Made by a program: the position numbers and the translations under genes. From Leptodactylus fallax (lineage: Eukaryota > Chordata > Amphibia > Anura > Leptodactylidae), in the NCBI GenBank assembly GCA_947044405.1, contig CAMRHE010000133.1, positions 3,985,001 to 4,049,000 on the forward strand: DNA of 64,000 nt, read 5' to 3'. The notes under the pieces are model-generated. The model saw only the letters and a program-made list of their open reading frames with translations. It ran no database searches and had not been told where the DNA came from. Below, piece by piece: positions 35,591 through 47,075 of the stretch (position 1 is its first letter; each line of letters opens with the position of its first letter).

Positions 35591-36311
35591 AGGGGTTGGC
35601 CACTTTCAGACCAATATTGAGAGAGAATTATTATTGTTTGTCTAATAAAACATTGTACAATTTTCCAATGTACTTTCTGTATCAATTTTAATAATTTCTA
35701 GATTTCTGCTTACTGCATGGATGAAAATCAGCCCATGGTCATGTGATATATGGTCCATGGTCATGTGATGTATGGTCCATGGTCATGTGATATATGGTCC
35801 ATGGTCATGTGATATATGGTCCATGGTCATGTGATGTATGGTCCATGGTCATGTGATGTATGGTCCATGGTCATGTGATATATGGTCCATGGTCATGTGA
35901 TATATGGTCCATGGTCATGTGATGTATGGTCCATGGTCATGTGACACACAGGTGCACAGCTCGTTACCAGGCAGATGTCTGATTACTGTGCTGTGACTGT
36001 AACGAGCTGTGCACCTGTGTGTATCACATGACCATAGACTGTATGTCACATGACCATAGACTTTATGTCACATGACTATGGACTGTATGTCACATGACCA
36101 TGGACTGTATGTCACATGACTATGGACTGTATATCACATGACCATGGACTGAATTTTTATCCACTGGGAGTAAGCAGAATGAATGACAGCAAGCAGAGAT
36201 CTAAAAATCTGGAATTGATACAGAAAGTATATTGGAAAATTATATCACTTTTTTTTTAATAGAAACAATAACATTGGTCTCTCAATATTGGTTTAAAAGT
36301 GGACAATTCCT
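35591..36311. mobile_element. Long fold-back MITE flanked by TTAA, with tandem repeats in its stem
   Basis: The ends aggggttggccactttc / its mirror gtggacaattcct are flanked by TTAA (35587-35590, 36312-36315), the target used by piggyBac-like elements. Arms of roughly 300 nt pair. Each arm contains a 22-bp tandem repeat ('ccatggtcatgtgatatatg' type), about ten units at 35735-35945 and about five inverted units at 36020-36150. The apex holds ggtgcacagctcgttac / gtaacgagctgtgcacc. Confidence 0.85.
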
Positions 36312-36315
36312 TTAA

Positions 36316-36581
36316 GGCTAGGTTCACACTTGCACCTGGATTCTGTTTGGGGTTTTCATCCCGGAATCTGCTTAAAAAATGCAGAGAGAAAATTCTTTTC
36401 TCTCCTCATTTCTCCGCCTTTTTTGGGTGGAAACTAGGTGAAAACCCAGTGGACCCCATTATAGTCTTTCGCCGGGTAATCGCTTTTTAAGTGGATTAGG
36501 TTTTCGTTCATTGGGTCCCCAAGCGGACCTGACGAACGGAAACCTATTTGTTACATTTGTTACGCAGGTGTGAACCTAGCG
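36316..36581. repeat. GGCTAGGTTCACAC-type MITE, copy 2
   Basis: Termini ggctaggttcacacttgc / gcaggtgtgaacctagc, abutting the TTAA at the right end of the preceding fold-back. The interior has 'aaaaatgcagagagaaaa' and 'gggtggaaactagg', shared with 18186-18440. Confidence 0.75.
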
Positions 36582-37224
36582 TAACAAATGTGTTCAGTAT
36601 AAAAACTGGGTTTAAAAATAGGTCATTTTCTGTTAACACATTCCCTTTAAGAAGTGCCGGATTCTGCCCTGATTTCCCAGACTTTCATCAAGAGTTGGAC
36701 ATCCTCATAACCAGTCCTTGCTTTACCCTTGTAGACTTCTTATGTTTTCTTATCACTTTTGTCTTGAAAATCAGCTATTTATGACTCGACCTATTGAATG
36801 GTCACCTATTTGTTTCAGCTCCTGCTGTAGACTACATAAGGGCAGTGATTCTGACCCCAACTATTTTTATTGTAATTATTGGCCAAATGAATGAAAAGTT
36901 TTAAAAATAATCAATTTTATTCCTTGTGTATTAATGCAGACATATCCAATAACACTTGTTACACTTTGTTTAGCTTTTGTTTGCTTATTGAAGTTAATAT
37001 TTTGTTAATGACCCTTTGGCCAGTTTATCTGGTTCAGGCATAGAAAGAACATGATTCTTGCAATGTTCAGTCATACAGGCGCTTCGTGCCCCTGCTGAGA
37101 TAAGTTCTTCAGTTGCTGCTTGTTTTATGGGTTTTTTTTATTTGTGACTTTAGATCTGATCATAAGTTTTCTACTGGACTGATCCCTGACTATGGTAGCG
37201 ATTCAATGGTTCTGGGTTTGTTGA
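36582..37224. other. Intergenic, no gene recognised
   Basis: Mixed AT-rich sequence. 36985-37220 may belong to the decayed Tc1 element that follows, but I see no alignable domain. Confidence 0.35.
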
Positions 37225-38395
37225 ATGCCAGGAGAATTTTACCTGCCTGACTACATTGTGCCAACTGTAGTCTGGTGGAGGAGGGGTACTGCTATGGGGT
37301 TGTTTATCAGGGGTTGGCCGAGGACCATTAGATCCAATGAAGGGAAAGCTTAATACTTCAGCATACCGAGATAGGTTGGACTATTGTCACTTTCAAATTT
37401 CTGGGAACAGTTTGGGGAAATTTTCTGTTTCAGCATGACAGTGCACAAAACCAAATCCATAATAATAATAATAATAATAATACATGCTATTTCTATAGCA
37501 CCAACATATTCTGCAGCATTTTACAAATCGTAGGATTAAAGTACAGACAAAATGAGACATTACAGAGTAATAAGTCAATTCACACACTGGGACTGAGGGC
37601 CCTGATCGCAAGAGCTTACAATCTATGAGGTAGAGGGGGGTGACACAGGAGGTAGTAGGGGCGGCATTGGAGGTAGCATTGCTTATACAGTGGTATAAAT
37701 AAAGCTGCATGAGCCATTACGAGCCGTGTCCTTCTATGTGCAGATCCAAAGTGCCTGGACATATAAGATTACAGTCCCATAAGGCATCATGTCCTGTGGG
37801 ATAATGGGGGAGCGTGAACAGAGGAGGGTTAGTTTTAAGGAGCCTAACTGTGGAAGGATTTAGATCAGGGATTGTGATAGGTCTGCCTGAAGAGATGTGT
37901 CTTTAGGATGTGCTTGAAGTTGTAGAAATTGGGAGTTAATCTGATTGTCTGGGGTAGAGCGTTCCAGAGAAGTGGTGCAACTCGGGAAAAGTCATGGATA
38001 AGGCAGTGGGAGGTTCTGATAATAGAGGATGTTAGTCTTAGGTTATTGGTCGAACAAAGAGCATGGGTTGGGCAATAGACAGAGTTGAGGGAGGAAATGT
38101 ATGTGGAATGAACTTGACTGGCCTGCGCAGAGTCCCAGCCTCAATCCCATCAGAGATGGCCAGCTGAGACCTCTCAATGCCCAACATGCCCCAGTGTTTG
38201 ACCTCAGTAATGTTCTTCTGGATGAATGAGCAAAAATTCCCACAGACACACTCCAAAATCTTAAGAAAGCCTTTCCAGTAGAGTGGAAGAAAGGGGAACC
38301 AACTCCATATTTATGTCTATGGATTTAGAATAGGATCTCATAAAAGGTGTAACATGTAGGTTCCCCCAATACTTTTGTCCATATAGTTTCTATGG
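37225..38395 (+). pseudogene. Tc1/mariner transposase relic split by a LINE
   Basis: Plus-strand pieces read GEFYLPDYIVPTV, GGGGVLLWGC, GPLDPMKGKLNTSAYRDRL and a QHDSA second-Asp motif up to about 37450. A C-terminal piece reads ELDWPAQSPSLNPI, then DLSNVLLDE, from about 38125. Stops and frameshifts are frequent. Between them lies a minus-strand LINE fragment (37455-38124). The right end near 38395 ('ccaatacttttgtccatata') looks like a Tc1/mariner terminus. It is a distinct, older lineage from the two Tc1 elements at 14616 and 31206. Confidence 0.75.
37455..38124 (-). mobile_element. CR1/L2-like LINE 3' fragment, minus strand
   Basis: On the minus strand, 38060-37860 encodes LRLTSSIIRTSHCL, then DFSRVAPLLWNALPQTIRLT and FKHILKTHLFRQTYHNP. 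This is the C-terminal end of a non-LTR retrotransposon polyprotein. A 3' UTR with 'agcaccaacatattctgcag' sequence and a short (ATT)n tail at 37459-37483 follow. It is inserted into an older Tc1 relic. The coding part shown is open over about 65 codons. Confidence 0.82.
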
Positions 38396-39670
38396 CTAAA
38401 AAAAGACATCCATCCAGTTCCACTTACTATCCTACAATGTTGATTCAAAGGAAGGCAATCTCTCATGAGGTAGAAGCCAACTTTCCTCATCTCAGGGGAA
38501 AAATTCCCTCCTTAATTGCACTCTCGAAAGTCATCCAGGCCATTCTTGAACATTTTTAGTGACTTTCCATGACATTGTTCCATAGAGTCACTGCTCTTAC
38601 AGTAAAGAATCCCCTTCTATGTTTGGTTAGAAATATTCTCTTCTCGATACATAAAGGATGCCCTCGAATTTAGCTGAACGATGTCACCCTAACATAATTC
38701 TAGGTATGAATAGCTAATGGGAGATGTCCCTGGGCTTTGTAGTTCACTTATTCTATCTATTATTTTGTTCAAAGATCAAAGTTGTAGCAAATATGGCCTG
38801 TTTCACAAAAAATACAAAATTTTAGTAAGCAAAATATTTCCATTAATATAGTCAAAAACTTCAAATTTGTTTTTTTTTCTTTTTTTTATAAATTTTCACC
38901 TAGAAGTGAAATTTCTGAAAGTGCGGTTATTTTCCGAGTCTCTAGTACCAGCCTTCGCTCTACTAGTTTTCTGTTCCATTCGCTCTTCTGTGACATTCAA
39001 TCATCTTTCTTGTAAACTGCCTTTGGTTATTGTTCTGATCCCAGAAGAGAGAGATTTTTAACCTCGGCCAATTTGCCTAAAGTCAGGAGCCAAGCAGTGT
39101 GAACTATGCCCAGAATGTGTCAATATGCCCAGCTATTCTTTCCCTTGAAAAACAGCGGTGACCAATATAAAAGATCTGCAGGCTCTAATGAGATACACTT
39201 CTATGTATGATGTTCCCCGTCCTTAGAAATGACGGGATCTTGGTTTCATATTTCTCCTTCAGGCAGTGATATCCAGCCATAAAGTGAACAGTGCGATCAC
39301 TAACAATAGGCACTTAGGATGAGAAGCGCGTGAGTCTATGTACAATACATCGATGGAGAGAAAAATTCTATATAAAGTGCTGCCATTGTAATGAATATAA
39401 AAGTTATATAAAGGTGAAACAACGGAATAAAAGAACAAAAACATTCACTTTGCAAAAATATACAAAAAAAAAAAATCACAGTTATGACAATTCCTACTGT
39501 GGCTAAATTAAGTGCACTCTTGGCACTAATTCCTGGCAGGAAAAAACCTTTTATTGGGCATTTCTGATACCTGTCTACTGAACTACAATACCACCTGGTA
39601 GAAATTCCTCCTACTCCTTTGCAGAATATTTTCAGCTATGAGACGTTAAAAGAAGTTTCTTGGAAATCTG
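38396..39670. other. Intergenic with an interspersed repeat fragment
   Basis: 38405-38700 ('catccatccagttcca', 'aaaaattccctccttaat', 'agtaaagaatccccttcta') has the style of a widespread vertebrate interspersed repeat, but I cannot name it. The rest is AT-rich with poly-T near 38870. The 61-64 codon frames are unsupported. Confidence 0.4.
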
Positions 39671-39671
39671 T

Positions 39672-39796
39672 TTTAGGCTGAGGCCACACATACTCCTCCC
39701 TTCTGCTCAATCCACTCCTGGCTTTGGCTCAAAAAAAACCCAACAAAATCTGCAACAAAAAAAGCTGCATTTCCACAATGTGGGGTTTAGCCTCAC
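39672..39796. repeat. GGCTNAGGCCCCACG-type MITE, partial
   Basis: Starts 'aggctgaggccacaca' and contains 'ctgcaacaaaaaaagctgca'. It ends with the arm 'aatgtggggtttagcct'. It corresponds to the right half of 22767-22984. Confidence 0.7.
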
Positions 39797-39990
39797 AATC
39801 CTTTCGACTCACCCCACAACATCTTGATGTTGATCCGGAACTTTGACTTGGCCATTCAAGAGCCCTCCATTTTTTTTTTCAACATTCGTTGTGGAGTTAT
39901 TGATATGTTTATGGTCAGTCATTGTAATGTGGCAAGGTCAAATTTTGTTTGAGCTTTAGGCTGGAGAAACATATTGGGGCATATTTATGA

Positions 39991-40124
39991 AGACTGGCGT
40001 ATCATATGCCAGTCTTAATAAAGGCTCTGACTGGTGAAGGGTACAAGAGACATACAAAGAGGTTTCATAAATCAGCTGGTCGTCCCAGCACCAGAATGGA
40101 ACTCTACACCAGTTAGGAACTGGT
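39991..40124. repeat. 'Tttatgaagactggcgt' fold-back, left part
   Basis: Contains 'gactggcgtatcatatgcca' with the palindrome ggcgtatcatatgcc, then 'ccagaatggaactctacacc'. The same order in reverse complement is at 57780-57905. It is interrupted by a solo LTR at 40125-40780; the sequence 'gtagatttctattac' after the LTR continues it. Confidence 0.65.
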
Positions 40125-40780
40125 TGTAAGGGAATTGCTAGTTTGCAATTCCCTAGTGCTGCTGCTGAAACAAGGGAAGAAGGGAAAGACAGAGACAGTG
40201 AGTCCTAAACTCGACCCAGCCCCTGCCCATGCCTACTTGCCTGAACTGTCCTAATGACAGGAACAACTGGGCTGCAATCCCTTCTCTGAATAAGTGTCAC
40301 ACAGAACAAGACAAGACAAACAACACAGAAGCAGAGTCAGAAAGCCAAAGGTCAAAACCAGAGAGACAAGCAGTACCAAACTGAAATCCAAGAGAATAGT
40401 CACAGGGTAAGCAGAGGTCAGAAGTCAGTAATACAATATAGCAAAAGAAGTGCTTAGCAAGGACAAAGTCTCAATAGCCAGCAAACAAGTGTGGGCTGAT
40501 GACCTGTTTATAGGAAGTCCAGATTCTGTCCCAGACTTGATTGGCAGACAGGCTGTCAATCACATAGGCAAGGCTAAGATTAACTATTAGAGGAACAGAG
40601 GGAAACAAAGGTGCAGGAGATGGGTGTGGTGGAAAATCAATTACAGAGAAGAGGTAATAGAGCAGTGTTCAGACAGAGCAACAAGAACCCTAAGCAATGA
40701 ATCAAACTGAACACGCCTCCTACGTCCGCAGCGTGCGAGCGGAGGGTGGCGCAGAGACCCGAACAGGCAGAGACGTTATA
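40125..40780 (-). mobile_element. Solo LTR, family 1 copy b, 5-bp TSD
   Basis: A 656-bp reverse-complement relative of 6344-6996. Its right end 'cagagacgttata' mirrors TGTAACGTCTCTG with one change. Shared blocks include the 'gcgtgcgagcggagg' region, 'gattggcagacaggctgtca' and 'cctgtttatagg', which is the inverse of the TATA-like block. A perfect TSD, ctggt, lies at 40120-40124 and 40781-40785. No internal retroelement sequence is adjacent. Confidence 0.88.
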
Positions 40781-40785
40781 CTGGT

Positions 40786-41691
40786 GTAGATTTCTATTAC
40801 AACTCATGCCAGAAAATTCCCCCACGTCACACAGCCCCCATACCAGAACTCCGGAACTATCAACCACAGATAATGTCTCCACACTTACCCCAGTTCCACA
40901 AGCCCCTTGCCTTGGGGTAACCTCTGATTCTGCCCTCTCCTTCAAGCCACATGCTTCACATCCAAGCCCTTAACACCTCCTGCTGCCTCCAAGTCAAAAA
41001 ACGTTTAACGTATCTGCTCTTTCCTTGAGTCTGCAAAATGCTAGTCCATGCCCTCATCTCCTCCAGCTTAGATTACTGTAACATCCTTATATGTGGCCTT
41101 CCAGCAACTGTTCTTGCTCCCTTTAAATCCAGTCCCTCAACTCTGCTGCCTAATTCATCCATCTCTCTCCTTGTTTGTCAACCTCTCCTCTCTGCCCTTC
41201 ATTGAAGTTCAGAATTTTAATGTTGACATTCAAGGCTATCCACATCCTACCTCCTCCATACATCTCTGACCTAACCTCCTGCTACCTACACATGTAATCT
41301 CCGATCCTCTCGAGACCTCCTTCTTCAATCTGCTCTTATATGCTCTTCAAACAACCACCTCCAAGATTTCTCCTGTGGGTCTGAAACTCAATACTCCAAT
41401 TGTCCACCAGAACCAGAACCTTCAAAAGCAACCTGAAGACTCTTCGGAAAAGCCTACAACCTTCAATAACCCTGCTGCCACCACACCACCATCTGAACAA
41501 TTTCTACTCCTTCCCTTATAGATTGTTAGCCATTGCAGGTAGGGTCTTCTCTCCCATTGTGCTAAGTTAGTCAATTGTACTTGTTTTTGTATTATGTAAT
41601 ATGTAGAACCCCGTGGCCATGGAATTAATGGTGCTCTAAAAATAAAAAAAATCTATTAAAAAAAATAATTATAATAATAATAATAAAAAGC
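40786..41691 (+). mobile_element. CR1/L2-like LINE 3' fragment, plus strand
   Basis: Pieces of a non-LTR retrotransposon polyprotein are visible: CLGVTSDSALSFKPH (about 40905-40950), SSLDYCNILICGLPATVLAP (about 41062-41120) and TFKSNLKTLRKSLQ (about 41415-41460). Frameshifts lie between them. The 3' UTR has the same 'ccatggaattaatggtgct' tail as the LINE at 5126-6325, and ends in A/T-rich (AAT)n at 41640-41690. It is inactive. Confidence 0.8.
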
Positions 41692-42779
41692 TATGAAGGA
41701 CAATGATATCCTGGTGTTGTATTCTGCTATTTCCGTCACTGTCGAAAAGATTAAATGGAGTTCGGCACGCGTAATTTCAACTCTTAGATGAAATGGCCTG
41801 TACCATCCAAATAACTTTTTTCATACTTGGCGCTATTATACTATACATAAAATATTATATATTTGAGAAAATTACAGTATACATCAAAAAGCAACATGGT
41901 TATTTGTCTCGTAACAACTTCTTAGAGTCTCGTACCAGTGGAGGCAATGGAGTTGTCCATTAGGCTATTTATACTTGTGCTTTTAAGAACCAGACTGTTT
42001 TGGAAATTATAGTGCGAAGACTTAATTGCTTGTAGTCTCTGGTTTGTGTAATGGCTCAGAGATAATAACAGCGAGTCTGTGAACGTAAACCCAACCTCGC
42101 GTCAGCTTCAAAGTCCAGAGAAAATAATCAAAATCTCATGTCATCCTGAGGTAAGACGTGACTCCTCACATCACTATGTAAGAAAGCGATGGAGTTCTGG
42201 AGTCTCAGGTAGTTGGTAGCTGTCAGGAGCCTTTGTCACAGATTCTGCCAAAAATATCAGGCAAAAAAAGCACAGCATGCAGTAAAATGGTAGACGCCAT
42301 TATGGAAACCAGAGTGACCCCATCATAGTCAATGGATCTTTCGGACACTGTTGGTGGTCATCTAGTCATCTGATGGTGCCAATAATGGAAATGAACAACA
42401 CAAATGCCAACAAAGCGTTGGAGACCTTTGTCCTTAGGGACCTTTGACCAGATTTTTTTTCCTCTCACTGATTTTCTCAGCTACAGGAGGAAAAAGCGTC
42501 ATGCCCTATCTTTAGGCAGATTCCGACTGAGATTCTCATATGAATAATCTGGAGAAGTTTTTGGGGCAATTTTTGAGGCTGTTATTGCAAAAATCATTTC
42601 ATAAAATGCTAGAGCTTTTAGGAAACAGAACCCAGTGTGCTAGGCAAAAAAGCTGCTTCCAAAAACCAACTCACAAGCATATTTATATCTGCTTCAAAAA
42701 AAGCTTCAAAACCTGCTTCAAATGTCCAAAGCAAATTTTTTCTGCCTGAAAAAATAACTTTAATACCCTAAGGCCCTAG
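41692..42779. other. AT-rich intergenic stretch
   Basis: There is no gene. 41740-42200 is complex and non-repetitive in appearance. 42240-42760 contains 'gaggctgttattgcaaaaat' and several aaaaagc runs, resembling a decayed fold-back. The 69-codon frame at 42540 lacks a signature. Confidence 0.35.
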
Positions 42780-43035
42780 GTCATTTTTATACTGCTGACC
42801 TATCCACAGGATTGGTGGGGGTCCAACACTGAGACCCTGTACAGATCAGCTGATCCTGCACAGGATAGGGCCAGAAGTTGCTCTGCTGTAAGTAATAGGT
42901 GCAGCCCTGTCCACTGTATAGTGGTGGAGCTGGGGTACTGCAGCTCTGCTCCTATCACCTGAATGGAGTTGCTTCCCACCCCATTCAGCGTAGTAGATCT
43001 GCAGCAGCCTAGCACTGGAAGGCATCTGGATCAGC
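42780..43035. repeat. GGTCATCAATATC-type MITE, diverged
   Basis: Contains 'ctgacctatccacaggat', 'gggggtccaacactgagacc' and 'gatcagctgatcctgcac', with a matching 'gatcagctgatcagtgctgg' at the far end. This is the same plan as 22998-23265. Confidence 0.6.
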
Positions 43036-43620
43036 TGATCAGTGCTGGACAGAAGAGTAGCTAGGGGGGAACCATATCCGAGTGGGCCTCCCAATATTAC
43101 CACCATACAGTGACCATATAGTGGTAGATATCTGCTCTACACAAGGCTCTGCAGACCATTTGAGTGAATACAGCACGGGAAAAATTTAGTTGCTTACAGG
43201 TGACGTCTCTGGCTGTAATTGTTCACATTTCCCGTCTCTTCCATCCAGACCGCCATGACCACTTCTTCCAGCTGTGACTTGTCTCTGTAAAGTTTACAAC
43301 ACAGACATCTTTGGCTCCTCACTTTTCCAGGCATCCAACCCACATTGTCCTCACCTATACAAGGCCCCCATCCTGCTGCTACCCCCAATTATAAAATATA
43401 TAATATAAAAATCCTCTGGAAATTAATAATACCCCCTGTGTGCATCTTTAGATTAATAATACCTTAAATTAGTAAAGCCTCTGTGTACCCCCTCAATTAA
43501 TAACACCTCATGTGCCCTTTAAATTAATAGCGCAACTAAATTAATAATGCCCATGTGCCACCTAAAATTAATACTGCCCAACTCCTCAGTGGTTAGTACC
43601 CGTTAATGCCCCCTTATATT
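43036..43620. other. Intergenic; simple 'attaataat' rich stretch
   Basis: 43390-43600 is made of loosely repeated 'attaataatacc...tgtgccc' segments, which look like the degenerate start of the 53-bp satellite that follows. There is no gene. Confidence 0.45.
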
Positions 43621-43621
43621 A

Positions 43622-44060
43622 TGTCCATTATGCCCCTGTGCCTACATACTGCTCCCTCATGCCCCCTTATATTATGTCCATGACGCCCCGTGCGTACATA
43701 CTGCTCCCTCATGCCCCCTTATATTATGTCCATGACGCCCCTGTGCATACATACTGCTCCCTCATGCCCCCTTATATTATGTCCATGACGCCCCTGTGCG
43801 TACATACTCTCCCCATCCCCCTTTATGTCCTACGCCCCGCGACATACTGCTCCCTCATGCCCACTTATATTATGTCCCTGATGCCCCTGTGCGTACATAC
43901 TGCTCCCTCATGCCCCCTTATATTATGTCCCTGACACGCCCCTGTGCTCCCTGACGCCCTACATACTGCTCCCTCATGCCCCCTTATATTATGTCCCTGA
44001 TGCCCCTGTGCTTACATACTACTCCCTCATGCCCCCTTATATTATGTCCCTGATGCCCCT
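43622..44060. repeat. 53-bp tandem repeat (~8 units)
   Basis: The unit is 'tacatactgctccctcatgc' followed by 'ccccttatattatgtccatg' and 'acgcccctgtgcg' (about 52-53 bp). Variants are tccctga, tgatgcccc and a compressed unit around 43805-43850. The 98-codon frame through it (Y-C-S-L-M-P-P-Y-I-M-S style) is repeat translation. Confidence 0.88.
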
Positions 44061-44455
44061 GTGCTTACATACTACTCCCTTATGCCCCCGCCCTGCGCGC
44101 ACGCTCCCAGCCCCCTTATATTAAATGGTTTGTTCGGATTTTAAAACAAATGTATACAGACAGCCAAGGACGTGTAAAAAAATGTGAGAAAAGCTTTTCT
44201 AGTTGCCTGTATCCTTTCCTCTGTTCCTGCGCTGGGCCGGCCGTCTCTTCCACTACTCTGTATGTATACAAAGTGTCTACAGCAGTGATGTCACATCAAC
44301 AGGACCGCTGCAGCCATTCACTGCTCTTAGTTACTGTGCAGATTGGCTGCACTGATCTTATTGACATGAAGTCACCGCTGCAACCGCCCTGTATACAAAT
44401 AGAAAAGCAGAGGAGGCAGTCGGCCCAGCACAGAAGTGGAGCGGGAGGATATAGG

Positions 44456-44917
44456 TAAGGGTGGGTTCCACACTTGTCCCGCCCGGCGCCGCGCACCCCC
44501 GTCCACCCCGCACAATCCGACCTAAATGTCGCGGGAACACTGGCCTGAGGAAGGTTTGCGACGCCCTGTGCTTAATAACCCATTCACTTGAATGGGGTTT
44601 TAAAAGCACCCGGCCCCAACGGCGCTGCGCATTCACCCTCCTGCGTCACCGCTGCAACCGCCCGAAGCCAGGGGGGTGGGGGGGGGGGTTTTTTCGTCGG
44701 AAACAAAGTCAGACATGCAGGTCATTGTGTTAGACGAAAAAAAAACGGCTTTGCGGCGCAGAGGGTGTAAGCGCACACCTGCGCATTGCTTTAAAATCCC
44801 CTTCAAGTGAAAGGGTTTTTAAGCAAAGTGTCGCAAACCTTTCCCTATCCAGTTTTCCGACATTTAGGTCGAATTCGCGGTGGACGGAGTGCCGCCACAA
44901 GTGTGAACCCGCCCTAA
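44456..44917. repeat. GC-rich fold-back MITE with TAAGGGTGGGTTC ends
   Basis: Termini taagggtgggttccacactt and aagtgtgaacccgccctaag. The inner arms include 'gacctaaatgtcgcggg' and 'ttttccgacatttaggtc', and 'cttgaatggggttttaaa' mirrored by 'ttttaaaatccccttcaag'. It is unusually CpG-rich for this window. The overlapping frames on both strands are symmetric by-products. Confidence 0.82.
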
Positions 44918-45005
44918 GTATAAATGCAGGGTTATCTTTACACTACCCTACTTCCTGCATACATTCCTTTAAATTTTGGACAACCCCTTTATAGTAAATT
45001 CAACA

Positions 45006-45239
45006 CACTGTCAGTTTTGCTGGTATCTGTCTCAGTTGCAGAGATATCCCTGCACTGTCAAAGGGGTCAGCGAGGAATGCCCCCCCCCCCCCCGATGGTA
45101 CACTTTTATAGTCTTGCACTGTTGGGGGTCATTCCTCATCGTCCAGTGATGTAAGGCTGGCTCCTCTGACAGTGCAGAGGAAACTAACAGTACAGACATC
45201 TCTGCAACCAGAGCACATACCTGCAAAACTGGCAGTGCA
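45006..45239. repeat. Fold-back inverted repeat
   Basis: Left 'cactgtcagttttgctgg ... gttgcagagat' and right 'atctctgcaacc ... cctgcaaaactggcagtg' form arms of about 60 nt. The loop holds a 14-C run and 'gtcattcctcatcgtcc'. No TSD is seen. Confidence 0.75.
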
Positions 45240-45264
45240 CTGAATTTCACATACTGTACCTTCC

Positions 45265-45429
45265 GATGATTGATGTGGCTCCTGCAAGCTGCTCTTGTAC
45301 ACAGCCTGTGTGCACTTCCTCTCCTCCTTCCGGGTCTACTTCTCTATAGTACCGCAGGACCCAGGACAAGAATAGGAGGTACACATAGGCTGTATACAAG
45401 AGTGGCTTGCAGGCGCCACATTGGTCATT
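45265..45429. repeat. Fold-back inverted repeat
   Basis: 'atgtggctcctgcaagctgc' on the left pairs with 'gtggcttgcaggcgccacat' on the right. 'cttgtacacagcctgtgtgc' pairs with 'tacacataggctgtatacaa'. Arms are about 55 nt, and the loop about 55 nt. It lies immediately after the previous fold-back. Confidence 0.75.
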
Positions 45430-45719
45430 ATTAGAAGGAAAAGTAGCCTGCAAACTAAGAGTGGTAGAGAAGGAAACCAGAGGCTTCCTCCTCCACCACG
45501 TATTTCAACTGTATCGGCGTCTTGCAGAAGCCAATACATATGAAATTACTACTTTGCCCCCCTCTAGCTGTGCCTCTGGTGCTGGGTCCTGATGTTGAAC
45601 CACACTGATCAAATACTGATGACCTCTACTGAGGTCATCATTGTAAAAAAAAAAAAAAAAAAAGTTCCCGCAAACCCCTTTATTTATTTACTTGTATATT
45701 TTTGCCAAGAAATCTACTT

Positions 45720-45980
45720 AAGGATGAATCCCCACATTGCGAAAACGCTGCGTCTTAGAGTACCGGCAAAGTGAATGGGATTCTGGCTAATCCCATCCAC
45801 ACATTGCAGAAAAAAAAAATCATAGCGTCAAAGCAAAGTTTTCAAGTTTTTGAAAATCGCAGCATGTCAATTATATCTACGGAAGCGCTGCGTTTTCCTT
45901 ATAGATATAATAAGGGCAGAAAGTCCGAAGAGGAAAACTCTGCAAGATCGCAATGAAAATTGCTGCGGAAAAAAACATGA
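45720..45980. repeat. GGCTNAGGCCCCACG-type MITE, second subfamily, diverged
   Basis: Starts 'aaggatgaatccccacattg' and contains 'cgcagcatgtcaattatatc' and 'attgctgcggaaaaaa'. These match the interior of 23842-24115 in order. The right terminus is not clear. Confidence 0.6.
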
Positions 45981-47075
45981 TGCGTTTTCGCATGGGATAT
46001 GCCATGCAAAATCTGGCACATAAGTCTTCCTGCCAGCTACAGAAAGATTTTCTACTACCATTCAAAAGGGAATTTTGGGCAAAATCTGCCCGAAGATGGA
46101 GTACAACGATAATTTTTTTCAGCTAGCCGAAAATGAAGCATCCACCTCCCATTGACATGAATGGAAGATGAAATTTTTGCCCTTGAGGTCCTTGACATTA
46201 AGGTGCAAGGAAAGGGTTGAAACCAAAGCACAGGGCTTCGGAGCGCTGTCGTACAGGCTACGTATACACACGGCTTTGCCATGTGCATGACGCCTAGGTC
46301 TTAACCTGAGAAATTGAAAACCAACAAAAATCAAATAAATAATTAAAACAATATTTTAATTCTCAATTTTAATTTCACATTATAAGACGTCTCGAAGACT
46401 ATTTTCTCCTTCATGATGTTCCTCAATTATGAAAACAGCTTTAGAAGTGAAGCCTTGGCTTACGTAACACGCTCTCACATTTTCTTCTCAAGGAAGATAA
46501 AAGCGTCGCTCCGTGTATTTGATTTGATTAAATAAATCATTATTAAATTAAGGATCAAGGATTGTGCACGGACAGATAATTGAACTTCCAGGGCCGTGTA
46601 TGAGGAAACAAGTGGAAGATGGTCTCGTAGTAATGCAATAAAGGTAAAATCGCATCCTACTAACTGCAAAATTAACCTTTCAGTCTTGCAGTTAGTACCA
46701 GATTGATTTTTTTTCTTCTCTTTAATAGATATGAAGATATGGTCTTGATTTCATTATCGCTCCGGTGGGTCAATTTAATTTTTAGAGCTGAATGAGGTAC
46801 ATTGTCAGGAACATTAATTGGAAATACCACCATCAAAATAAGCCGCATGAATCATCCGATGAAGCATATTTCAAAGGCAATGACATGGACTTTGTAGTTT
46901 GGTTTATTCTGTTCCATATTTAAAGGGGTTGTCTGGTTAAAAAAAAAAAAGTCAAATACCTTGTTAGAGAGATGAGCAAAATGGTTCATAATAAGCTGAG
47001 TTTGTACCAAATTGTTGAAATTTCTCAGGTTCAAACAAACCCAAGATTTTTGGAACTCACCACCCATGAGTCATT
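45981..47075. other. Intergenic, AT-rich, partly single-copy in appearance
   Basis: There is no gene. 46320-46860 is complex AT-rich sequence with no repeat signature. 46960-47070 holds 'gagagatgagcaaaatggtt' and 'aggttcaaacaaacccaaga', the left end of a TAGAGATGAG-type MITE. Confidence 0.4.
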
